Below, one piece after another: positions 8,743 through 16,513 of a DNA stretch of 44,198 nucleotides. Below the pieces are notes generated by a model. It was given only the letters and a program-made list of their open reading frames with translations, had not been told where the DNA came from and did not search any database. The stretch is from an uncultured Dermabacteraceae bacterium. Lineage in GTDB: Bacteria > Actinomycetota > Actinomycetes > Actinomycetales > Dermabacteraceae. The position numbers and the translations under genes were made by a program. The first letter of the stretch is position 1. The number at the start of each line of letters is the position of its first letter. Where the stretch lies: positions 1 through 44,198 of the forward strand of contig CAMILZ010000020.1 of NCBI GenBank assembly GCA_946223075.1, in the 5' to 3' direction.

Positions 8743-10116
8743 TCAGCCTGCCAGTGCGAGGCGCTCGCGCACGATGCCGGCAAGGCGCTCGGCGATGCTG
8801 TGGGCGAGCTCGTCTTCGGCAGCTTCGACCATGACGCGCACGACCGGTTCCGTGCCCGAGGGGCGAAGCAGCACGCGACCGGTATCGCCGAGTTCGGCTT
8901 CCGCGTCCTCGACAGCCTTCGTCACGACCGCGTCGATCTGCGCGCGGTTCTTATCGACACCGCTCACGTTGATGAGGGCCTGTGGCATGCGGGTCATGAC
9001 ACTCGCGAGTTCGCGTGCGCTCTTTCCGGTCTCCTTCATGCGCTGGAGGAGGTGGAGAGCCGTGAGCTCGCCGTCGCCCGTCGAGGCATGCTCGAGGAGG
9101 ATCACGTGGCCCGACTGTTCGCCACCGATCGAGTAGCCGCCGAGCGTCATCTCTTCGAGAACGTAGCGATCACCAACGGCGGTCTGTCCGAGCTGGATGC
9201 CGTGTTCACGCATCGCGAGCTTGAGACCAAGGTTGCTCATGACGGTCACGACGAGCGTGTCGTCGACGAGCTTGCCTTTTTCCTTGAGTGCGAGGGCGAG
9301 GATTGCCATGATCTGGTCGCCGTCGATGACCTTACCTTCCGCGTCGACGGCAAGGCAGCGGTCGGCGTCGCCGTCGAAAGCCACGCCGATGTCCGCACCG
9401 TGCTCGACCACGGCCGCCTGGAGCTGCTCGAGGTGGGTCGAGCCGCACCCCTCGTTGATCTGGCGGCCGTCGGTGCGGTCGCCGAGAACGTGGATGGTCG
9501 CACCCGCGCGTTCGAGGACTTTCGGGCCGCTCTCGAAGGACGCGCCATTTGCGCAGTCCACGACGACGCTGAGCCCTTCGAGGGAAGCGTCGAGGGTCGA
9601 CAGGAGGTGCTCGACGTACGCGTCGACGGCGTTCTCGTAGGGAGCGATCGAACCAACATTCGCGCCGAGTGGGCGTGCCCACTCTTCATGGAGACGCGCT
9701 TCGATGGCATCTTCGACTTCGTCGGGGAGCTTCGTGCCGCCGCGCGCAAAGAATTTGATGCCGTTATCGGGGTGCGGGTTGTGGCTCGCGGAAATCATGA
9801 CACCAAGATCGGCACCCGAATCCTTCACGAGGTAGGCAAGGCCCGGGGTAGGAAGCACGCCGGCGTCGAGAACATCGACACCCGCGGACGCAAGGCCCGC
9901 GCAGATCGCCGAAGAAATGAAGTCGCCCGAGGGCCGCGGATCGTGGGCGACGACCGCGCGAGGCCTCTCCTTTCGGTCGTCGCTTTCGCTTGCTTCAAAC
10001 GCGCCGAATTGCCCGAGAACATGGGCCGCCGCAACGGCGAGTTCAACCGCGAGTTCCGCCGTGATGTCCTTGTTCGCGACTCCGCGAACGCCATCGGTTC
10101 CAAACAAACGTGCCAT
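8743..10116 (-). CDS. glmM: phosphoglucosamine mutase
   Basis: A 457-residue alpha-D-phosphohexomutase converting glucosamine-6-phosphate to glucosamine-1-phosphate, directly after the GlmS step. MARLFGTDGVRG opens the protein. The phosphorylated serine is expected at Ser111 in ISASHNP, the metal loop is FDGDADR, and the C-terminal phosphate-binding RPSGTEPVVRVMVE is present. I use the ATG at 10116, where AAGGAAG precedes MARLF; the open frame upstream adds unrelated residues. It is downstream of the AspT-like transporter on the same strand with 67 bp between, and could be cotranscribed. Confidence 0.97.
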   Translation of the reverse strand: MARLFGTDGVRGVANKDITAELAVELAVAAAHVLGQFGAFEASESDDRKERPRAVVAHDPRPSGDFISSAICAGLASAGVDVLDAGVLPTPGLAYLVKDSGADLGVMISASHNPHPDNGIKFFARGGTKLPDEVEDAIEARLHEEWARPLGANVGSIAPYENAVDAYVEHLLSTLDASLEGLSVVVDCANGASFESGPKVLERAGATIHVLGDRTDGRQINEGCGSTHLEQLQAAVVEHGADIGVAFDGDADRCLAVDAEGKVIDGDQIMAILALALKEKGKLVDDTLVVTVMSNLGLKLAMREHGIQLGQTAVGDRYVLEEMTLGGYSIGGEQSGHVILLEHASTGDGELTALHLLQRMKETGKSARELASVMTRMPQALINVSGVDKNRAQIDAVVTKAVEDAEAELGDTGRVLLRPSGTEPVVRVMVEAAEDELAHSIAERLAGIVRERLALAG

Positions 10117-10183
10117 GTAGTTTCTTCCTTTATCGGGGCGCACGAGGCGTGCACGAAAACTCTTCGAGTCTAACGGGGCGGGT

Positions 10184-11776
10184 TTAGGTGACCATGAATT
10201 GCACGAGCAAGAGCTGCACGACGATGCCGAGGGCGTACACCGCGGCGTAACCGGATGCCGTGCGTTCGTCGTCATGAGCGAGGTTGAGGGCGTGCTCGAG
10301 CACGACCGACTGCCCCACGAAGGCCGCGACGGCCCCCGCGGCCCGCTCGAGGCTCACACCAAGCAGGGCCCCGGCGACGGGAACGAGAGGCAGCATGAGC
10401 ATGAGCGAAGCCGCGGCGACGAGTGCGACCTTGAGGCCCGTCATCGTCAAGGCGTTCTCGGCGAATGACGGCCCAGAGATCACACCGACCGCCGCGAGGA
10501 ACACGGAGAGGCCAAGCTGGCGGATCGTCAGGTTGACAGGCCTTGGCAGGGTCCACAGGATCGGCCCCGTGTGCTCCCACCTGCCGAGGATGAGCCCCAC
10601 GACAAGCGGACCCGCGGCGCTTCCAAGCGCGAACGTTGCTCCACCGCCGAGCGGGATGCCCACGAGGCCGAGAAGGAGGCCGAGGGAGATGCCGAGGCCG
10701 AGGGCAAGAAAGTCCACGCTATTGATGCGTTTTTCGCTGTCGCCGAGGTACTCCGTGATGCGGCTGATCTCTTCTCGGGGCGCCACAACGCGCACGCGGT
10801 CGCCAAGTTCGAGGCGAGTCCAGGGCGAAGCGACCATGTCTTCGTCGCCGCGACGAAGACGCGTCACGATCGCACCGTAGCGCGAAGCGATGCGCGTTTC
10901 GCGCAAGAGGCGCCCCTCGAGGCGTGGGTTCGAGACGAGGATTCGGCGGTAGTCGACGGCGCTTCGATCGTCGAGGAGTCGGTGTTCGGCGCGCTCGCCA
11001 ATCACCTCGAGCGCCCTTTCGAGAGATTCGGGGAAGCCCACGAGTACGATCTCGTCGCCTTCGTGGAGCACCGTATCGGTGCGCACGATCGTCATCATCC
11101 CGCGGCGAAGCAGGTACGAGGCGGAAACGGTGCCCTCGCGAACCCCGGGCACATCCATGAGAGCGATCGTTGAGGTCACGCGTACGCTCATGTCGCGAAT
11201 TTGAGCGCCGCGTGGGCGGCCAGGATCTCTGCGCGCGGCGAACTTCGAGCGAACCCACGGGCTCGCCATCATGAGGGAAACGAGGATCATCGGGATGATG
11301 ACGCCGAACGGGTACGCGATCGCGTAGCCCACCGCGGGGATCGTGGACCCACCGGTGGCTCGGCTCGCGGCGGCGAGGGCCGGGGTCGAGGTCAGTGTGC
11401 CCGTGAACGTCCCAGCGGTGAGTTCCTTGCCCAGGCCCGCGAAGGACCCGAGGAGACTCACGCCTATGGCATAGAGGGCGTAAAGTCCGACGGCGGCCAG
11501 CATGAGTCGGTACTGCTTTCGCATGTCGCGAAAGAATCCGTTACCGGCACTGAGCCCGATCATGTACACGAAGAGGGCGAGCCCAAACGTTTGATACACG
11601 CCAAAGCCGTCGCCAAGGCGCGGGTCGAGCGCGCCAACGATGAGACCCACGAAAAGGGCACCCGCCGCACCGAATTGGACGGGTCCGAACCTCACTCGGC
11701 CGAGGAGCGTGCCGAGCGCCATCACGAGAAAGAGCGCGAGGAGAGGCTGCTCGGCGAGAATATCCAGGACGACCAC
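10184..11776 (-). CDS. AspT/YidE-family membrane transporter with TrkA-C domains
   Basis: A 530-residue inner-membrane protein. The N-terminal half (about 1-175) has five or six hydrophobic helices including the conserved GTLTSTPALAAA segment. A cytosolic middle part (about 190-345) looks like two TrkA-C/RCK-C regulatory domains (EGDEIVLVGFPESLERAL and LGDRVRVVAPREEI). A second membrane half (about 350-530) ends the protein. This is the layout of the aspartate:alanine exchanger AspT and of YidE. The substrate cannot be read from sequence. The start is a GTG 88 bases after rpsI. It sits between rpsI and glmM, which are often adjacent. Confidence 0.85.
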   Translation of the reverse strand: MVVLDILAEQPLLALFLVMALGTLLGRVRFGPVQFGAAGALFVGLIVGALDPRLGDGFGVYQTFGLALFVYMIGLSAGNGFFRDMRKQYRLMLAAVGLYALYAIGVSLLGSFAGLGKELTAGTFTGTLTSTPALAAASRATGGSTIPAVGYAIAYPFGVIIPMILVSLMMASPWVRSKFAARRDPGRPRGAQIRDMSVRVTSTIALMDVPGVREGTVSASYLLRRGMMTIVRTDTVLHEGDEIVLVGFPESLERALEVIGERAEHRLLDDRSAVDYRRILVSNPRLEGRLLRETRIASRYGAIVTRLRRGDEDMVASPWTRLELGDRVRVVAPREEISRITEYLGDSEKRINSVDFLALGLGISLGLLLGLVGIPLGGGATFALGSAAGPLVVGLILGRWEHTGPILWTLPRPVNLTIRQLGLSVFLAAVGVISGPSFAENALTMTGLKVALVAAASLMLMLPLVPVAGALLGVSLERAAGAVAAFVGQSVVLEHALNLAHDDERTASGYAAVYALGIVVQLLLVQFMVT

Positions 11777-11815
11777 GGTTACAACCTTAGGCCCCGCACA
11801 CCGTTAACGAGTGAA

Positions 11816-11838
11816 GGCGCCACCGATAAGGTGACGCC
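11816..11838 (-). terminator. hairpin after rpsI
   Basis: Arms GGCGCCACC (11816-11824) and GGTGACGCC (11830-11838) form a nine-pair stem with one G-U-type pair and a five-base loop. On the minus strand no run of T follows, so it may be a weak terminator or an mRNA 3'-end stabiliser between rpsI and the transporter gene. Confidence 0.5.
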
Positions 11839-11864
11839 TCCACGGCAGTGCGAAGGGCTGAAAA

Positions 11865-12356
11865 TCAGCGCTTCGAGAACTGCGGAGCCTTACGGGCCTT
11901 CTTGAGGCCGGCCTTCTTACGCTCGATGACGCGAGCGTCGCGCGTGAGGAAGCCCGCCTTCTTGAGTGCCGGGCGGTTCGACTCAGCGTCGATCTCGTTG
12001 AGCGCACGCGACACGCCAAGGCGCAGCGCGCCGGCCTGGCCCGAGGGGCCGCCGCCGGTGATGCGGGCAACAACGTCGAAGCGGCCCTGGAGGTCAAGAA
12101 GCTTGAACGGATCGTTCACTTCTTGCTGGTGCACCTTGTTCGGGAAGTATTCCTCGAGGGTGCGGCCGTTGACCTTCCACTCGCCGGTTCCGGGCACGAG
12201 GCGCACGCGGGCAACAGCCTGCTTGCGGCGACCGGTGCCGTAGCCGGGAGCGGAAATCGACGAGCCCTTGCCGACGGGCGCGTCGTTCGTAGATTCGGTG
12301 GTGTAGTTCGAGGCTTCGCCTTCGAACTCCTCAACTTCGGGGGTGGTTTCTGCCAC
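11865..12356 (-). CDS. rpsI: 30S ribosomal protein S9
   Basis: A 163-residue S9. The first about 38 residues are an acidic, Thr/Ser-rich extension typical of actinobacterial S9. The conserved body begins at GYGTGRRKQAVARVRL, followed by NGRTLEEYFP, ITGGGPSGQAGALRLGVSRAL, TRDARVIERKK and the C-terminal PQFSKR tail that reaches the P-site tRNA. It is transcribed with rplM, 44 bases after its stop, as in most bacteria. Confidence 0.98.
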   Translation of the reverse strand: MAETTPEVEEFEGEASNYTTESTNDAPVGKGSSISAPGYGTGRRKQAVARVRLVPGTGEWKVNGRTLEEYFPNKVHQQEVNDPFKLLDLQGRFDVVARITGGGPSGQAGALRLGVSRALNEIDAESNRPALKKAGFLTRDARVIERKKAGLKKARKAPQFSKR

Positions 12357-12400
12357 TTGTTTTCCTCAGATCTCGTATCGGCGTAGCCGGGCGGGGCCCG

Positions 12401-12844
12401 TTACTGCGCCACCTGGTCGATGGTGAACGGGACCGGCTTCTGAGCCTGGTGCGGGTGCTCGGGACCCGCGTACACCTTGAGCTTCTTGAGCTGCTGGGTG
12501 GCAAGCTTGTTCTTCGGGAGCATGCCCTTGACAGCCTTCTCAATCGCGCGCTCGGGGTTCTTCTCGAGCAGCTCGGCGTACCGAGTCGCGCGCAGGCCGC
12601 CCGGGTAACCCGAGTGGCGGTAGGCGAGCTTCTGCTCGAGCTTCTTGCCCGTGAGGGCAACCTTTTCAGCGTTGATGATGATGACGAAGTCGCCCGCATC
12701 CACGTGGGGTGCGAAAACCGGCTTGTGCTTGCCGCGCAGGAGCTGAGCGGCGTGGGAAGCGAGCCGGCCGAGGACGACATCAGTTGCGTCAATGACGTAC
12801 CAGGAACGCTCGACGTCGTCGTGCTTCGGGGTGAACGTACGCAC
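12401..12844 (-). CDS. rplM: 50S ribosomal protein L13
   Basis: A 147-residue L13 with ERSWYVIDATDVVLGRLAS, ADFVIIINAEKVALTGKK (here GDFVII), YRHSGYPGG and GMLPKNKL. I start at the GTG at 12844, reading VRTFTPKHDD, which is the normal family N-terminus. An AGAAGG lies five bases upstream. The ATG 14 codons earlier would add a lysine-rich tail not usual for the family. It heads the rplM-rpsI operon behind a long leader. Confidence 0.96.
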   Translation of the reverse strand: MRTFTPKHDDVERSWYVIDATDVVLGRLASHAAQLLRGKHKPVFAPHVDAGDFVIIINAEKVALTGKKLEQKLAYRHSGYPGGLRATRYAELLEKNPERAIEKAVKGMLPKNKLATQQLKKLKVYAGPEHPHQAQKPVPFTIDQVAQ

Positions 12845-13197
12845 TCGTGCCTTCTTCTCTCGTTTAAGTGCCTCGCGGCGCCCCATTTTGGGCGCGCAAA
12901 AGCACGGTTCGAATGGACCGTGGACACGCTTCCTTTGGTTTAAAGCATGACCAAGAATTGCCGTGCTGAGCCGGCGGCCCGGGTTTAGGAGCGGGCGTGA
13001 GGCTCAGATGCGTGTGAGGAGCTCTTTCGCGCCGAGCGTGAGAAAGCGGCAGCGGCAGAGCGCGCATCTATGGCACAACAGCCCTCAACTCTAGTCCGGA
13101 TCCGCCACGAGGGCAACGGGCCGACGGCTGCCCCGCCCTTGTTTTCCCTCACATTTGCGCGAAGCGGCATCGCTGACCTCCAGCAACCGTCGGACCT
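12845..13197 (-). other. long 5' leader of the rplM-rpsI operon
   Basis: This is a gene-free stretch of about 350 bases between the truA stop and rplM. It holds the promoter at 13088-13116. The predicted leader is therefore about 240 nt, unusually long for a ribosomal operon. It includes a small hairpin CACGGT/ACCGTG (12903-12922) followed on the minus strand by CTTTTG. No open frame is convincing. The leader may carry autogenous control, but no known r-protein leader motif is recognised. Confidence 0.5.
13088..13116 (-). promoter_or_regulatory. sigma70-type promoter for rplM-rpsI
   Basis: On the minus strand TTGCCC (13116-13111) and TAGAGT (13093-13088) are separated by exactly 17 bases. 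This fits a housekeeping promoter and points at rplM-rpsI. Start of transcription would be near 13081. Confidence 0.55.
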
Positions 13198-14103
13198 TCA
13201 CTCGCGCGTGAACGGGACCCCGCGCTTGCCGCGCGTTTGGACGGCGCGCGCCGCCCACGCAGACTCCTCCGGGTAGTCGATCCGTTCGAGCGTGAGACCC
13301 GAAGGGGCAAACATGGGAGCACTTCCGGCTTCGTCTCGACGCGGAATCGTCACAAGGGCGGCCATCCACTCGGCATCGAGGCGGTGCTCCCCCACGGCGA
13401 CGCTCGCACCGACGATCGAGCGGACCATGTGGTGGCAGAAGGCGTCGGCCTTCACGGTCGCCACCACGAGTCCCGCATCCTTGCCCACCTCCGGTCGCTC
13501 CCACGCGACCTCATGGAGCGTGCGGATGGTCGTCGCGTCCTCGCGCGGCTTGCAGAAGGAGAGGAAATCGTGCTCGCCGATGAGCGCGCGGGCGGCGTGA
13601 TGCATCGCCTCGGCGTCGAGCGAGCGCTTGTGGAAGGCAACGTCGCGGCGCAGGGGGTCGCGACGCGCATGCTCGTCACAAATGCGATAGCGGTAGGTGC
13701 GCGCAAGCGCGCTGAAGCGGGCATCGAAATCCTCGCTCACGACCCGCGCACGCCGCACGGCGATATCGCGTGGAAGCACGGCGGCGAGGCGCTGAATGAT
13801 CGATTCTTCACTCGTGCGATCGCTGCGGCCCGGCATGCGCTTCCACCGCTCGCATGGAATGTCGACGTGCACGACCTGGCCGCTCGCGTGGACACCCGCG
13901 TCGGTGCGGCCTGCGACAGTGACGCGCATCCTCTCGCGCACGATCTTCGCGAGACCGGCCTCGAGTTCCCCTTGCACGGTGCGAAGCGCCGGCTGAATTC
14001 CCCACCCTTTGAAAGCGGTCCCGTCGTAGGCGAGGTCGAGACGCACGCGCACGCGCTTTTCCGGGTATGGCGAGGTGTTGGGGGTTGCGGGCTCGATGTT
14101 CAC
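13198..14103 (-). CDS. truA: tRNA pseudouridine(38-40) synthase
   Basis: A 301-residue TruA that isomerises uridines 38-40 in the anticodon stem-loop. The catalytic aspartate is Asp68 in AGRTDAGVHASGQV, preceded by LDLAYDGTAFKGWG; the ARTYRYRI and FCHHMVRSIVGA segments are also typical. The start is GTG at 14103. It diverges from purD with only 36 bases between the two start codons, and no Shine-Dalgarno is evident, so a leaderless transcript is likely. In many actinobacteria truA directly follows rplQ; here rplQ is about 17 kb away. Confidence 0.95.
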   Translation of the reverse strand: MNIEPATPNTSPYPEKRVRVRLDLAYDGTAFKGWGIQPALRTVQGELEAGLAKIVRERMRVTVAGRTDAGVHASGQVVHVDIPCERWKRMPGRSDRTSEESIIQRLAAVLPRDIAVRRARVVSEDFDARFSALARTYRYRICDEHARRDPLRRDVAFHKRSLDAEAMHHAARALIGEHDFLSFCKPREDATTIRTLHEVAWERPEVGKDAGLVVATVKADAFCHHMVRSIVGASVAVGEHRLDAEWMAALVTIPRRDEAGSAPMFAPSGLTLERIDYPEESAWAARAVQTRGKRGVPFTRE

Positions 14104-14139
14104 CCCAGAAGCCTAGCCCGAACCGTTAGGCTTGAGGGC
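14104..14139. promoter_or_regulatory. symmetric divergent promoter truA / purD
   Basis: A 7-base inverted repeat, AAGCCTA (14109-14115) and TAGGCTT (14127-14133), is separated by 11 bases. Each outward-facing arm reads TAGGCT, a TAnnnT -10 box. The distance from each box to its GTG is 6 bases (truA) or 7 bases (purD), placing both transcription starts at or beside the start codon. The sequence is seen directly; promoter function and leaderless starts are inferred. Confidence 0.5.
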
Positions 14140-15444
14140 GTGAAAATTCTCGTAGTTGGCACCGGCGCGCGCGAGCACGCTCTCGTGCGACGCCTCAGCC
14201 AAGATTCTGTTAATCACGACCTCCACGTCGCCCCCGGAAACCCCGGCATGGCCGAACACGCGACTCTTCACGATGCCCCTCTTGACGACGCGGCAGCTCT
14301 CACGACGCTCGCGCGCAAGCTCGGCATCGAGCTCGTCATCATCGGTCCCGAAGCGCCACTCGTGGCGGGCCTGGCTGACTACATGCGCGAGGCTGGCCTC
14401 ACCGTTTTCGGTCCTTCGAAGGCGGCCGCTGAGCTCGAAGGCTCCAAGGACTTCGCCAAGCGCGTGATGAAAGACGCGGGTATCCCCACGGCGCGCTCGA
14501 TCACCGTGACGGGTCCGGCTTCGCTTGACGCTGCTCTCGACGACATTAATCCCGACGGAAAAGTGCCCTACGTCGTCAAGGCCGATGGGCTCGCCGCGGG
14601 CAAAGGCGTCGTCGTGACGACTTCACGCGACGAGGCCCTCGATCATGCCCGCGCGTGCCTCGCGAGCGCCGCACACGATTCGCGAGTCGTCCTCGAAGAG
14701 TTCCTTGACGGGCCCGAACTTTCGGTGTTTTGCGTGAGCGATGGCGAGCGGGTCATTTCGCTCGTTCCCGCGCAGGATTTCAAGCGCGCGTTCAAGGGCG
14801 ACGAGGGCCCCAATACGGGAGGCATGGGCGCCTACTCCCCCCTCCCCTGGCTCGACGAAGAGGCCGCGATGCGCGCGACTGTCGAGAAGATCGCCGAGCC
14901 GGCCGTGACTGCGATGCGCGAGCGAGGGACACCGTTGACGGGGCTTCTCTTTTGCGGCCTCGCGGCAACGCGCGAGGGCCTCAAAGTCATCGAGTTCAAC
15001 GTGCGCTTTGGCGATCCCGAGACCCTCGTCGTGCTCGACCGCCTCGAAAGCGACCTCGGCACGCTCCTCTACGCCGCCGCGACGGGCAGCCTCGGGGAGA
15101 TTGATCCGCCCACGTGGCGCAACGACAGTACAGTCGCGGTTGTCCTCGCGAGCGAGGGCTATCCCCTTGGGGCCCAGACCGGGCGCGAGATCACCGGTCT
15201 CGAGGAGGCTCTGCAGGAAGGCTGCGCGGTGATTCACGCGGGCACAAAGCGAGATTCCGACGGCACCCTCCGCTCGAGCGGCGGCCGTGTCCTGAGCGTC
15301 GTCGCCCGCGAGGACACACTCGACGAGGCCCGCGTGCGAGCGCAATCGGCCATCGCGAAGGTCCTGCTCGAAGGCTCCCACTACCGCACGGACATCGCCG
15401 AGCGTGCCGCCCACGGCGAGATCGAAAGGATGACGCAGCCGTGA
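14140..15444 (+). CDS. purD: phosphoribosylamine-glycine ligase (GAR synthetase)
   Basis: A 434-residue ATP-grasp ligase of de novo purine synthesis. It starts at the GTG that reads VKILVVGTGAREHALVRRL, the standard N-terminus. Conserved parts include IIGPEAPLVAGLADYMR, AELEGSKDFAKRVMKDAGIPTA, VVKADGLAAGKGVVV, the GPNTGGMGAYSPLPW loop and EFNVRFGDPETLVVL. The stop overlaps the purC start (GTGA), so the two are translationally coupled. Confidence 0.96.
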   Translation: MKILVVGTGAREHALVRRLSQDSVNHDLHVAPGNPGMAEHATLHDAPLDDAAALTTLARKLGIELVIIGPEAPLVAGLADYMREAGLTVFGPSKAAAELEGSKDFAKRVMKDAGIPTARSITVTGPASLDAALDDINPDGKVPYVVKADGLAAGKGVVVTTSRDEALDHARACLASAAHDSRVVLEEFLDGPELSVFCVSDGERVISLVPAQDFKRAFKGDEGPNTGGMGAYSPLPWLDEEAAMRATVEKIAEPAVTAMRERGTPLTGLLFCGLAATREGLKVIEFNVRFGDPETLVVLDRLESDLGTLLYAAATGSLGEIDPPTWRNDSTVAVVLASEGYPLGAQTGREITGLEEALQEGCAVIHAGTKRDSDGTLRSSGGRVLSVVAREDTLDEARVRAQSAIAKVLLEGSHYRTDIAERAAHGEIERMTQP

Positions 15445-16355
15445 GTACACGTGAAAGCCAGGCCCTCGTGGAAGCCCCCGCGCTTGAGGGCTGGGACCAT
15501 GCCCTGAGCGGGAAGGTGCGCGAACTCTACGTTCCCCATGGGAGCTCACTGGAGAGCGCGAGCGAGGTGCTTGTGGTGGCAACCGACCGCATTAGCGCCT
15601 TCGACTTTTCGCTCGCCCCGGGAATCCCCGACAAGGGGCGCATTCTCACGGCCATGTCCGTTTTGTGGTTCGAGCAGCTCAAGGACGTCACGGAGAACCA
15701 CGTGGTGAGTGCGAGCGATGTCCCCGAAGCGGTGCGCGGTCGCGCACTGAGGTGCGAAGCGCTCGATATGGTCCCGCTCGAATGCGTTGTGCGCGGCTAC
15801 CTCACGGGCTCTGGACTCGCGGACTACCGGCGCGAGGGTGCCGTGGGCGGCCATACCTTGCCCGAGGGGCTCGTTGATGGCTCGCGCTTGCCCTCCGCAA
15901 TCTTTACCCCCTCAACCAAGGCTGAGCAGGGCGCGCACGACGAGAACATCACGGTCGACGAGGCTCGCGATCGGCTCGGCGCCGCACTCATCACCGAGCT
16001 CGAGGAGCGCACACTCGCCGTGTACCGAGCGGCGGAGAGCTTTGCCCGGGAACGCGGCATCATCCTCGCCGACACCAAGCTCGAGTTCGGCCGCTCTCGA
16101 CACACCGGAAACATTGTTCTGGGTGACGAAGTTCTCACGCCGGATTCTTCGCGATTTTGGGCTGCTGACCAGTACGAACCCGGTCGCGCGCAGCCGAGTT
16201 TTGACAAGCAATTCGTGCGCGATTGGCTCGCGAAAGAAAGCGGCTGGGACAAGAATTCCCTGGTCGCACCCCCTACGCTCCCCAGGGAGATCGTCGACGC
16301 CACTCGCGCGAAATACATCGAAGCCTACGAGCGGCTTTCGGGCGAAAAATTCTAG
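15441..16355 (+). CDS. purC: SAICAR synthetase
   Basis: A 304-residue phosphoribosylaminoimidazole-succinocarboxamide synthase that joins aspartate to CAIR. The GTG at 15441 overlaps the purD stop by 4 bases. Family features are SGKVRELY near the start, VATDRISAFDFSL, the ECVVRGYLTGSGLADY motif, FTPSTKAEQGAHDENI and IILADTKLEFG. Length is in the range of the longer actinobacterial and fungal-like form. No strong terminator is seen in the 158 bases before pflB. Confidence 0.96.
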   Translation: MSTRESQALVEAPALEGWDHALSGKVRELYVPHGSSLESASEVLVVATDRISAFDFSLAPGIPDKGRILTAMSVLWFEQLKDVTENHVVSASDVPEAVRGRALRCEALDMVPLECVVRGYLTGSGLADYRREGAVGGHTLPEGLVDGSRLPSAIFTPSTKAEQGAHDENITVDEARDRLGAALITELEERTLAVYRAAESFARERGIILADTKLEFGRSRHTGNIVLGDEVLTPDSSRFWAADQYEPGRAQPSFDKQFVRDWLAKESGWDKNSLVAPPTLPREIVDATRAKYIEAYERLSGEKF

Positions 16356-16513
16356 GGCGCCCACACTGCTGCCAGGGCCCGGGCGTAGCATGTGACCGAC
16401 GCCACGGAACGGGCTTTACGTCCCATACGAATATAGGCCCCTCTCCTACGGTTTAACTACCAGCACACCTCACGAGCATGCGGCTTAGCCCCCGCCATGG
16501 AAGGAAGGCTCAC

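Noticed and set aside
8662..10173. 503-codon plus-strand open frame across glmM
   Set aside because: Shadow of glmM; starts inside the bidirectional terminator.
16356..16513. FNR- or CRP-like operator before pflB
   Set aside because: Only a half-site-like TGTGACC is present; no symmetric FNR, CRP or Rex site found by eye.
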